The position numbers and the translations under genes were made by a program. The notes beneath the pieces were generated by a model. That model was not told the origin of the DNA. It saw only the letters and a list, made by a program, of their open reading frames with translations, and searched no databases. This document shows positions 1 through 5,202 of a stretch of 5,202 nucleotides of DNA, in pieces. The DNA is from Bacteroidetes bacterium UBA2664 (lineage in GTDB: Bacteria > Bacteroidota > Rhodothermia > Balneolales > Balneolaceae), in assembly GCA_002359315.1 (NCBI GenBank), contig DEMS01000007.1, positions 1 to 5,202 of the forward strand, written 5' to 3'. The first letter of the stretch is position 1. Every line of letters begins with the position of its first letter.

Positions 1-10
1 TAATCTAAAA

Positions 11-124
11 GAGCGCAGTGCGGGAGCGGATGCGGACAAACGAAGTCGAGAACTTCTTGCCAGTGCGAGGGCATTTCGACACACTCCGTCGCAGACGCTC
101 CTCCGCTGCTCGATGTGACGAGGT
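11..124. repeat. G+C-rich intergenic repeat element with internal dyads
   Basis: Positions 1-120 contain 69 G or C out of 120, against 9 of 40 in the A+T-rich spacer just after it, so the boundary near 124 is sharp. The heptamer CAGTGCG occurs at 16-22 and again at 61-67. GTCGAGA (45-51) can pair with TTTCGAC (74-80) with one G-T pair, enclosing TGCC (58-61) against GGCA (70-73). Further small dyads are GAAGT/ACTTC (42-46, 52-56) and CGTC/GACG (87-90, 94-97), and AGCGGA (25-30) is complementary to TCCGCT (102-107). From memory, 'TTTCGAC...GTCGAGAA' and 'GTCACATCGAG' strings recur as dispersed intergenic palindromes in Bacteroidota genomes; I could not check this. An open frame at 18-281 (+) crosses it but has no coding character. 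The element lies beyond the 3' end of the dipeptidase gene, where it could fold in the transcript. Confidence 0.55.
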
Positions 125-164
125 TAAGTTGTTGTTTTTAATTCAAAAAATATCCGTAATCCCA

Positions 165-1427
165 TTACTCAAAGTCCGTAATCAACACCTCGGATGGCCC
201 CCGTTCCGAACGCAATCGGGCAGACACCTCCTCTGCCTCCCTCAATACCCGAAGCATATTCTCTCCCGCAATTTTTCGTAGGTCTTCGCTCGAGTACCCT
301 CTTGAAAGCAGTTCCGCAAACAGTGCCGGATAGGTAGTAACATCTTCCAAACCCAATGGCAACGAACTGATTCCGTCATAATCACCGCCAATACCGACAT
401 GATCAACACCTGCGACTTCACGAATATGATCGATATGGTCTGCGACCTGTTCCAATGTGGATTTCGGAGCCTCGGTTTCAGAATCCCACTGTTGCATATA
501 GTTTGATACACTGTCGGGCTGACCGGGATAGAGATATTCCATCTTCTGCTGATAAGCAGATCTCTTTGCATAATATTGCCTCAACTCTTCGGATGTGAAT
601 GACTCCACAAAGGTTACCATCACAATCCCATTATTCTCTTTTGTAAGTTGCAGCACCTCATCCGGAACATTTCGCGGGTGTCCTGAGATCGCCCTGGCAT
701 TGGAGTGCGAAAACATAACCGGAGCTTCAGATACCGCTATTGCACCTTTCATTGTCGCGGGTGTTGTGTGCGATAGATCAACCATCATTCCCAGGCGGTT
801 CATCTCCCGAATTACCTCTTCACCAAACTCGGTGAGTCCATCGTGTTGAGGATTATCCCCTGCGGCATCTGCCCAATCCAGCGTGCGGCTATGGGTAATT
901 GTCATATAACGCGCTCCCAAATCATACATCATACGAAGAGTAGCCAGTGAATTCGCGATTGAATGGCCACCCTCCATCCCTATCAAAGATGCGATTTTGC
1001 CTCCCTCAAATATTCGCTCCACATCAGCAGCCGTTAAAGCCAGTTCAAAATGATCCGGATACATCTCAATCATGCGATGAACAAAATCGATCTGCTCAGT
1101 TGTCTGTTTAACTGCTTCATTTTCCGGGATGTTTGCTGAAACATATACCGACCACCACTGTGCGCCAACACGGCCTTCTCTCAGCCGGTTGATGTCTGTG
1201 TGCATCGGCCGATCCAAATGTGTTGTGTCATAAAAATCCAGTTCTGAAAATTTATACCCAACCCTGTTACGATATTGATAGGGAGCATCATTATGCCCAT
1301 CAAACAGAGGTACACTTTCAAGAATTTCAATTGCCTTATCAATGTAATCACTGCGATCGGTTTGAGCAGAAAGGGATCCGTAGCTTATAATCAGTAAAGT
1401 TAAAAGAGTGTAAATGAACTTTTTCAT
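165..1427 (-). CDS. Secreted zinc dipeptidase, peptidase family M19 (renal/membrane dipeptidase family)
   Basis: Hydrolyses dipeptides, in this family often including those with a D-amino acid at the C-terminal side, using a binuclear zinc site in a TIM barrel. Family residues are all visible by comparison with human renal dipeptidase: H45 and D47 in the 'DGHNDAPY' motif, bridging E152 in 'GMEGGHS', H179 in 'ITHSRTLDWAD', H220 in 'DLSHTTP', H241 and R252 in 'SHSNARAISGHPRN', and D349 in 'GGDYDG'. The C-terminal 'GENMLRVLREAEE' (388-400) is also typical. Residues 1-21 form a Sec signal peptide (KK, hydrophobic core, likely cleavage after 'SLSA', before Q22), so the 420-residue product should be periplasmic or exported. 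The R252-to-D349 interval is about 39 residues longer than in the human enzyme; residues 275-325 are hydrophilic and probably form a surface insertion. The ATG lies 11 bases after the upstream small gene and has no Shine-Dalgarno sequence. After the stop there is only a U-rich stretch with a 4-base stem (TAAT-GGG-ATTA), not a convincing terminator. The family call is very secure; the natural substrate is unknown. Confidence 0.96.
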   Translation of the reverse strand: MKKFIYTLLTLLIISYGSLSAQTDRSDYIDKAIEILESVPLFDGHNDAPYQYRNRVGYKFSELDFYDTTHLDRPMHTDINRLREGRVGAQWWSVYVSANIPENEAVKQTTEQIDFVHRMIEMYPDHFELALTAADVERIFEGGKIASLIGMEGGHSIANSLATLRMMYDLGARYMTITHSRTLDWADAAGDNPQHDGLTEFGEEVIREMNRLGMMVDLSHTTPATMKGAIAVSEAPVMFSHSNARAISGHPRNVPDEVLQLTKENNGIVMVTFVESFTSEELRQYYAKRSAYQQKMEYLYPGQPDSVSNYMQQWDSETEAPKSTLEQVADHIDHIREVAGVDHVGIGGDYDGISSLPLGLEDVTTYPALFAELLSRGYSSEDLRKIAGENMLRVLREAEEVSARLRSERGPSEVLITDFE

Positions 1428-1438
1428 AAGAGAATAAT

Positions 1439-1645
1439 TTACTTTTCGGTGAGTACGTCACCTGCTTTGATATCCGCTTCAGCTTTATCGATTGCTTTTT
1501 TTTCCATTTCTGAAAGGGGATATATATTGGTTGCACCTGGATCAGATTCAAGCTCAATTAACCGGAGCAGATATTCGATGAAATCAGAATCAGTTAGTTT
1601 TTCTGCTTCTTCGATCAATTTCTGTTTTTTCTGAAGTGTATTCAT
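1439..1645 (-). CDS. Small antitoxin-like protein, toxin partner not present
   Basis: A 68-residue acidic, helix-rich protein. I start it at the ATG at 1645 ('MNTLQKKQ'); a TTG two codons upstream would give 70 residues but is less likely. The N-terminal half (3-36) reads as amphipathic helices rich in K, E and L. The C-terminal stretch 'LSEMEKKAIDKAEADIKAGD' (about 45-64) resembles the tail of small addiction-module/RelB-like antitoxins of Bacteroidota, in which 'AxxDIKAGxxYS' precedes the toxin-neutralising end. This is recall of family style, not a search. A RelE/ParE-type toxin would normally follow directly on the same strand, but the next gene, 11 bases downstream, is the dipeptidase. 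It is therefore either an orphan antitoxin, a relic, or an unrelated small regulatory protein. No Shine-Dalgarno sequence precedes it. Translation in this frame is supported by its tight packing with the dipeptidase and its sensible residue composition. Confidence 0.7.
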   Translation of the reverse strand: MNTLQKKQKLIEEAEKLTDSDFIEYLLRLIELESDPGATNIYPLSEMEKKAIDKAEADIKAGDVLTEK

Positions 1646-1733
1646 ATCCAATAATATATTTATGCTATCGAAATGTAGTAAAAACGATTGCTAAGATCAT
1701 ATAGTATCTTATATAACTCGGCGTACATCGAGT
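1646..1733 (-). promoter_or_regulatory. Intergenic gap with weak hairpin and possible promoter for the small gene and dipeptidase
   Basis: This 88-base A+T-rich gap separates the lipoprotein stop from the small gene. It contains an inverted repeat TAAGAT/ATCTTA (arms 1692-1697 and 1706-1711, 8-base loop), too A+T-rich and without an adjacent U run to be a clear terminator. On the minus strand TACATTTC (1677-1670) matches seven of eight positions of the Bacteroidota -7 consensus TAnnTTTG, about 25 bases before the small-gene ATG, but I find no well-placed -33 TTTG. The promoter is therefore only a candidate; read-through from the lipoprotein is equally possible. Confidence 0.25.
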
Positions 1734-2975
1734 CTACTCAGTCCCAAACAAAGGAACCCTGGCCGTCCTCACTCTGACTAGCGGCCTGGTTTGTGTCCAG
1801 GCAACAAGAATATGGTCCCCTGTCTGTTCAATTCTTGGAAAGCCGCTGGTACGGCTGCTTGAGGTCAGGCCAACAGTGATTGCATCTTCAGCGGTTCCAT
1901 CCGGGTTGATTTTCTGAAGCATAATGTATCCGGTTTCTCCTTCTTGATGCATCCAGCTTACGTAAGTTGAGCCCTCATTGGTTATCAGTAGATCAGTGCG
2001 CCCAACTGCGCCTTCACCCGCTATCAAAATTGGCTCTTCAAAACTATTGCCGCCATCATTGGATTGTGCCAATTTCACGCCCTTACTCTCTTCAGTACCT
2101 GTGTACCATATCACAGCGACTTGGTTATCCGATACAGCGATACGCGGCCCGTTAACCGGACATGCCCGTATCTCCCAATCATCATTATGTACCCGTGTCG
2201 GTTCTGACCAGCTGCCATCTGCGGTTGAGTATCTGCTGATCATTATATCTCTGATTTCATCAGCTGTTCGCCCCCTGTAAACCGCTAAAAAATCTCCGTC
2301 AATTTCTGCCATATCGGTCTGACAACAATCACATACAGTCTGATCAATCACCTGACTCCTGGTAATCTCACCGCTGCTCGAGATTTCTGCAGATCGAATG
2401 GTCATCGACTTTGAAATATCTTCATACTCATGATGTCCTCTGCCTTCTGTATTTCTGCCATCCAGCCAGATTGCCAAAATACGATCTGAATCAATCGGAC
2501 GCATCGTAACAAAACCGTGCTCGGTTGCCGACTCCTCCAGATGGGGGGTAACAATCTGCTCCCATCTGCCGGTTTCATCATCCTGAAATCCGATTTGAAC
2601 ATGATAAGCATAGGTTCCGCCTTCTACTTTCTGTAGCCACTGAACAGCAGAAGCCTCTCCGTCAACACCAACCACAGATGGGAAATCAGCCCAATTCACA
2701 AAAAAATCTGTTGCTAAACGAACCGTTTGAGGTGCCGTCCATAGCTCATCTTTATAAGTGGAATATCGAACGGCATAAATCTCTTCTTCAATATTTGTAA
2801 TCCAACTCATATAAAGAGTATTCTGATTATCTTTAAAAAGATATGGGAAACGGCTTCCAACCTCACCCGGATTATTGAGTGTATACTGATAAACCGGCTG
2901 CTGTAAATCTTGCTGACACGCACTAATAAATAATAAAAGTGAAATAAAAACGAGCAGTTGCTTCAACGTTTGCAT
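1734..2975 (-). CDS. Exported lipoprotein with BNR/sialidase-like beta-propeller and CDCC motif
   Basis: A 413-residue protein of unknown precise function. Residues 1-20 are a lipoprotein signal peptide: hydrophobic 'LLVFISLLLFISAC' ending in a lipobox with C20 as the lipidated residue, so the mature protein should be membrane-anchored outside the cytoplasm. The rest reads as repeated four-stranded blades: 'Y..W' strands (54-58, 166-171, 286-291, 338-341, 390-393) and a canonical Asp-box 'SNDGGNSF' at 305-312, with degenerate versions near 72-79 and 250-256. Such repeats are typical of the sialidase/BNR superfamily, which explains why relatives are often named exo-alpha-sialidase. I do not see a full sialidase active site, so enzyme activity should not be assumed. 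Distinctive elements are 'VCDCCQT' (C215, C217, C218), 'EIRDI' (240-244) and 'RACPVNGP' with C272, which I recall as conserved in an uncharacterised branch. It ends at residue 413 with no obvious sorting tail. It is transcribed away from the ABC-F gene and lies upstream of two same-strand genes. Confidence 0.85.
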   Translation of the reverse strand: MQTLKQLLVFISLLLFISACQQDLQQPVYQYTLNNPGEVGSRFPYLFKDNQNTLYMSWITNIEEEIYAVRYSTYKDELWTAPQTVRLATDFFVNWADFPSVVGVDGEASAVQWLQKVEGGTYAYHVQIGFQDDETGRWEQIVTPHLEESATEHGFVTMRPIDSDRILAIWLDGRNTEGRGHHEYEDISKSMTIRSAEISSSGEITRSQVIDQTVCDCCQTDMAEIDGDFLAVYRGRTADEIRDIMISRYSTADGSWSEPTRVHNDDWEIRACPVNGPRIAVSDNQVAVIWYTGTEESKGVKLAQSNDGGNSFEEPILIAGEGAVGRTDLLITNEGSTYVSWMHQEGETGYIMLQKINPDGTAEDAITVGLTSSSRTSGFPRIEQTGDHILVAWTQTRPLVRVRTARVPLFGTE

Positions 2976-3097
2976 GTATATTGGGATAAATCAAATTTTT
3001 TCTGGTTAGAACTGTAACGGTTTAATGTAAAGAATCCTTATTGAATCCGCATTGAAAAATTAATTGCTGATCCCAAACCAATTGTAACTCTTTTACT

Positions 3098-3109
3098 GTG
3101 AGGACTCAC
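3098..3109 (+). promoter_or_regulatory. Short dyad overlapping a Shine-Dalgarno-like GAGGA
   Basis: GTGAG (3098-3102) and CTCAC (3105-3109) are perfect inverted arms around GA. In RNA the workable form is a four-base stem GTGA/TCAC with loop GGAC. The Shine-Dalgarno-like GAGGA at 3100-3104 sits in this dyad, seven bases before the ATG at 3112. Read as DNA, the half-sites TGTGA and TCAC are four bases apart, a possible protein-binding dyad. Confidence 0.4.
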
Positions 3110-3111
3110 GA

Positions 3112-3129
3112 ATGATCTGTATTTTGTGA
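3112..3129 (+). CDS. Candidate five-codon leader ORF (MICIL)
   Basis: ATG at 3112 is followed by ATC, TGT, ATT, TTG and a TGA stop at 3127-3129. GAGGA at 3100-3104 is placed seven bases upstream, a better ribosome binding site than any other gene in the window has. The stop codon lies inside the left arm of the hairpin at 3124-3145, so a ribosome translating or stopping here would prevent that stem from forming. It is out of frame with the ABC-F gene, whose start is 26 bases past the stop codon. A reading frame this short arises easily by chance, so it is only a candidate. Confidence 0.3.
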   Translation: MICIL

Positions 3130-3145
3130 ATCTAATGATTCACAA
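3124..3145 (+). promoter_or_regulatory. Perfect 9-base inverted repeat in the ABC-F leader
   Basis: TTGTGAATC (3124-3132) and GATTCACAA (3137-3145) are exactly complementary with loop TAAT, and the right arm ends nine bases before the ATG at 3155. In RNA it would make a 9-bp stem at the place where a ribosome must load on the ABC-F message, which itself has only AAGAAA as a weak binding site. In DNA it contains TGTGA and TCACA half-sites ten bases apart and could be an operator. It is not a terminator: the downstream AGAAAA has no U run. The inverted repeat is certain; its role is inferred. Confidence 0.65.
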
Positions 3146-3154
3146 GAAAATTAT

Positions 3155-5098
3155 ATGCTTCACATAGACAATATCACGCTATTTTTTGGCGAAAGACCCC
3201 TGTTTGATTCCATTACTGCAATGATTAACCCCGGTGAACGAATCGGCCTGGTTGGACCCAACGGCGCCGGTAAATCGACACTGCTGAAACTGATTGCCGG
3301 GATTCAGCAAGCAGATTCCGGTGCTATCAAGATGAGTAACCAGGCGACCATCGGTTATCTGCCTCAGGATGGTGTGGACCCCGATCCCAACCTGACGGTT
3401 TTTGAGGAGGTTGAACAGGTATTTAAAGAGGTTTTGACTCTAAGAGACCGGCAAGCAGAAGTTCAAAAACAGCTTGAAGGCCTGGATCCGACGAGTGATG
3501 AGCATCATCAAGCCATAGAAGAGTTTGGACAATTACAGCATCAGCTGGAGAATCGTGGAGCATACTCTATTAAAGCTGATATCATAAGGGTATTGAAAGG
3601 GTTAGGATTTAGTGAAAAAGATCTTTTGCGGCCAACCACAGAATTTAGCGGGGGCTGGCTGATGCGGGTGGCACTGGCGAAGCTCTTACTCATGAACCCT
3701 ACATATCTGCTCCTGGATGAGCCTACAAATCACCTGGATATTGAGTCATTGCAATGGATTGAACAGTTTTTACTGCAGTTTGAAGGAGCGGTTATATTGG
3801 TGTCTCATGACAGATCCTTCCTGAATATTGTCACAACTCGGACTTTGGCACTTCAAAACGGAGATCTCTACGACTACGCCGGAAACTATTCGTTTTATGA
3901 AAAGAAATATGCTGAAGAGCTGGACATGCTCAAAAAACAGTATGAAAACCAGCAGAAAGAGATTAAACAAACGCAGGATTTTATCGATCGATTTCGGGCC
4001 AAAGCAACAAAAGCAAAACAGGTTCAAAGCCGGATTAAGCAGCTGGAAAAACTGGAAAGAATTACATTTGAAGAGGATAGTTCTGAGATTTCATTTCGGT
4101 TTCCTGCACCGGAACGATCGGGACAGGTGGTCCTGACTCTGGAAAATCTGGTTAAGAAATATGGGGATTTGACGGTATTTGATGGAATCAACTATGAAGT
4201 AGAGCGAGGGGATAAAATTGCTGTTGTGGGCCCAAATGGTGCAGGAAAATCAACCTTAATTCGAATTCTGGCAGGACTGGAGCCGGTTACGAGCGGGAAA
4301 AGGGAAGTGGGCTATAATGTAACTCCCGGATATTTTGCTCAGCATCAGGCGGATGAGTTGAATCCACAGAATACAGCACTGGATGAGATGCGTCTTGCCG
4401 GATCACGTGAATCTGAAACACGCCTTCGCACAATTTTGGGGTGTTTCCTGTTTATCGGTGATGATGTTTTTAAGAAAGTAAAAGTTCTCTCAGGAGGCGA
4501 AAAGAGTCGTTTGGCACTCGCCAAAATGCTGCTCAATCCCGGTAACTTTCTCATTTTTGATGAGCCCACGAATCACCTCGATATGCAGTCGAAAAATATC
4601 CTTCAACAGGCACTTCAGCAATTTGAAGGCACACTTATGATTGTATCTCACGATAGAGATTTTCTGGATCCAATTGTTGACAAAACCCTCGAAATTCAAC
4701 CCGGAAAGATAAAAACATGGTTGGGTAATGTGAGTTATTATCTGGACAAAAAAAGAGAAGAAACGTCCGGAGTGAATAAACCTGAAGAGAACAGTGCCCC
4801 ATCGGATGGCCGGAGCAGAAAGGAACAAAGACGGCTGGAAGCTGAAAAACGAAATGCACTTTCTAAAAAGATCAAACCCCTAAAAAAACGTCTTGCCGAG
4901 ATCGAATCAGAAATTGAAAAAGGAGAACATCGCAAAGCTGAAATCGAAAAATTGATGAGCGCAGAAAGTTTTTATGATGACGCAGAAGCTGTCAAAAAAA
5001 GTTCCATGGAGTATGAAAGCATCAAATCAAATCTGGCCGACCTACTTAACAAATGGGAAGAGGTAGCCGGGAGAATAGAATTTGTTGAAAATGAATAA
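3155..5098 (+). CDS. ABC-F family ATPase, YheS/YdiF-like translation factor
   Basis: A soluble protein with two ATP-binding cassettes and no membrane segments. Proteins of this family bind the ribosomal E site and act on stalled ribosomes or, in some branches, protect against antibiotics. Cassette 1 has Walker A 'GPNGAGKST' (34-42), Q71, signature 'SGGW' (165-168), Walker B 'LLLDEPTNHLD' (185-195) and switch H218. Residues 85-150 between Q71 and the signature form a short charged arm-like insert. The inter-domain P-site linker (about 240-322) holds 'DRFRAKATKAKQVQSR' (278-293), very close to E. coli YheS. Cassette 2 has 'GPNGAGKST' (359-367), Q396, 'LSGGEK' (445-450), 'FLIFDEPTNHLD' (465-476) and H499. 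Residues 551-645 are a basic/acidic coiled coil like the Uup C-terminal domain. All catalytic residues are intact. At 647 residues its length is normal. The ATG at 3155 gives the usual 'MLxIxNI' beginning, and an in-frame TGA at 3113 with no ATG, GTG or TTG between them excludes an upstream start. The linker gives no clear sign of a resistance subtype, so housekeeping function is more likely. Confidence 0.96.
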   Translation: MLHIDNITLFFGERPLFDSITAMINPGERIGLVGPNGAGKSTLLKLIAGIQQADSGAIKMSNQATIGYLPQDGVDPDPNLTVFEEVEQVFKEVLTLRDRQAEVQKQLEGLDPTSDEHHQAIEEFGQLQHQLENRGAYSIKADIIRVLKGLGFSEKDLLRPTTEFSGGWLMRVALAKLLLMNPTYLLLDEPTNHLDIESLQWIEQFLLQFEGAVILVSHDRSFLNIVTTRTLALQNGDLYDYAGNYSFYEKKYAEELDMLKKQYENQQKEIKQTQDFIDRFRAKATKAKQVQSRIKQLEKLERITFEEDSSEISFRFPAPERSGQVVLTLENLVKKYGDLTVFDGINYEVERGDKIAVVGPNGAGKSTLIRILAGLEPVTSGKREVGYNVTPGYFAQHQADELNPQNTALDEMRLAGSRESETRLRTILGCFLFIGDDVFKKVKVLSGGEKSRLALAKMLLNPGNFLIFDEPTNHLDMQSKNILQQALQQFEGTLMIVSHDRDFLDPIVDKTLEIQPGKIKTWLGNVSYYLDKKREETSGVNKPEENSAPSDGRSRKEQRRLEAEKRNALSKKIKPLKKRLAEIESEIEKGEHRKAEIEKLMSAESFYDDAEAVKKSSMEYESIKSNLADLLNKWEEVAGRIEFVENE

Positions 5099-5107
5099 AG
5101 TGAAAAC

Positions 5108-5135
5108 GCAGAAGGCAGAAGGCAGAAGGCAGAAG
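5108..5135. repeat. Four perfect tandem copies of the heptamer GCAGAAG
   Basis: The unit GCAGAAG occurs at 5108-5114, 5115-5121, 5122-5128 and 5129-5135 without mismatch, starting nine bases after the ABC-F stop codon. It is non-coding. Such arrays can vary in copy number by slipped-strand replication; here a change would alter only the 3' untranslated region. From memory, runs of this heptamer (or its complement CTTCTGC) recur between genes in Bacteroidota-type genomes, which suggests a dispersed family. Confidence 0.85.
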
Positions 5136-5165
5136 ATAGATGTTAGTAGGAAGAAAATTAATCAT

Positions 5166-5182
5166 TGCGTCCTCCTGACGCA
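5166..5182. repeat. Hairpin with 6-base arms downstream of ABC-F
   Basis: TGCGTC (5166-5171) and GACGCA (5177-5182) are exact inverted arms around CTCCT. The stem is G+C-rich but is followed by GGTGTC, not a U run, so on the plus strand it is a poor intrinsic terminator. It lies 67 bases after the ABC-F stop. It may be part of an extragenic palindromic repeat that continues past the window. Confidence 0.5.
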
Positions 5183-5188
5183 GGTGTC

Positions 5189-5200
5189 TGTTGCACAACA
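5189..5200. repeat. Short inverted repeat at window edge, possible element end
   Basis: TGTTG (5189-5193) and CAACA (5196-5200) flank CA. The string CTGTTGCACAAC resembles terminal sequences of some insertion sequences (IS5- and IS6-type ends carry CTGTTGCA), but only 20 bases are visible from 5183 to the window end, so this could equally be part of an intergenic repeat or chance. Confidence 0.25.
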
Positions 5201-5202
5201 TA

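Larger units (their letters stand above)
2976..3154. promoter_or_regulatory. Divergent intergenic region between lipoprotein and ABC-F genes
   Basis: These 179 A+T-rich bases must contain promoters for both flanking genes if neither is read from elsewhere. No strong promoter match stands out on either strand: minus-strand TAATTTTT (3066-3059) fits seven of eight positions of TAnnTTTG, but I found no convincing -33 partner. ATTGAA occurs at 3040-3045 and 3051-3056, with ATTG again at 3063-3066, giving roughly helical-turn spacing that may be chance in such DNA. The lipoprotein ATG is preceded by no Shine-Dalgarno sequence. The plus-strand half nearest the ABC-F gene carries two dyads and a mini-ORF, listed separately. 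Confidence 0.5.

Noticed and set aside
18..281. Plus-strand open frame of 87 codons at the left end
   Set aside because: It crosses the palindromic repeat and runs antisense into the dipeptidase gene; its product is arginine-rich with no recognisable domain.
1449..1634. Plus-strand frame antisense to the small gene
   Set aside because: It is serine-rich shadow coding of a better-supported minus-strand gene and has no initiation signal.
1646..1651. TTG start adding two residues to the small protein
   Set aside because: The ATG at 1645 gives a typical 'MNT' beginning and there is no ribosome binding site favouring TTG.
3125..3144. CRP/FNR binding site upstream of ABC-F
   Set aside because: Half-sites match TGTGA/TCACA but are ten bases apart instead of six, and the FNR TTGAT-N4-ATCAA pattern is absent.
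4345..4935. Several minus-strand open frames inside the ABC-F gene
   Set aside because: They are antisense shadows of a fully conserved ABC-F reading frame with no domain or start signal of their own.
5108..5135. CRISPR-like array
   Set aside because: The units are seven bases with no spacers; this is a simple tandem repeat.
5166..5182. Intrinsic terminator of the ABC-F gene
   Set aside because: The stem is followed by GGTGTC, with no U-rich tract on the plus strand.

Overview
The window looks like a chromosomal segment from a Bacteroidota-type bacterium (FCB group). Balneolota/Balneolaceae or a neighbouring lineage is my best guess, made without a database search. The reasons are a moderate to low G+C content in the genes, start codons without Shine-Dalgarno sequences on the minus strand, a secretory signal peptide ending in the 'LSA|Q' style common in these bacteria, an outer-envelope lipoprotein, and intergenic repeats of a style I associate with this group. 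The layout is ordinary housekeeping and accessory-metabolism DNA. I see no CRISPR array, no complete mobile element, no rRNA or tRNA, and no multi-gene defence or biosynthetic system.

Layout: positions 1-124 hold a G+C-rich, internally repetitive intergenic element. Next come three genes on the minus strand, read right to left: a lipoprotein with a BNR/sialidase-like beta-propeller (2975-1734), a small 68-residue protein resembling an antitoxin without its toxin (1645-1439), and a secreted zinc dipeptidase of the M19 renal dipeptidase family (1427-165). The small gene and the dipeptidase are 11 bases apart and are probably co-transcribed. The 88-base gap after the lipoprotein leaves room for a separate promoter.

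A 179-base divergent intergenic region (2976-3154) separates the lipoprotein from a 647-residue ABC-F ATPase on the plus strand (3155-5098). The ABC-F protein is a soluble, ribosome-associated translation factor type, not a transporter. The most interesting non-coding signal sits just upstream of it: a perfect 9-base inverted repeat ending nine bases before the start codon, a shorter dyad 31 bases upstream (centre to centre), and between them a five-codon mini-ORF with a good ribosome binding site. This could be a leader-peptide/hairpin control device or an operator pair.

Downstream of the ABC-F gene, 5099-5202 contains four perfect tandem copies of a 7-base unit, a 6-base-arm hairpin, and at the very edge a second short inverted repeat that may be the start of a repeat or insertion sequence cut by the window end.

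Functionally, the dipeptidase and propeller lipoprotein both act outside the cytoplasm, while the ABC-F protein acts on ribosomes. Nothing in the sequence ties these into one pathway beyond shared location.
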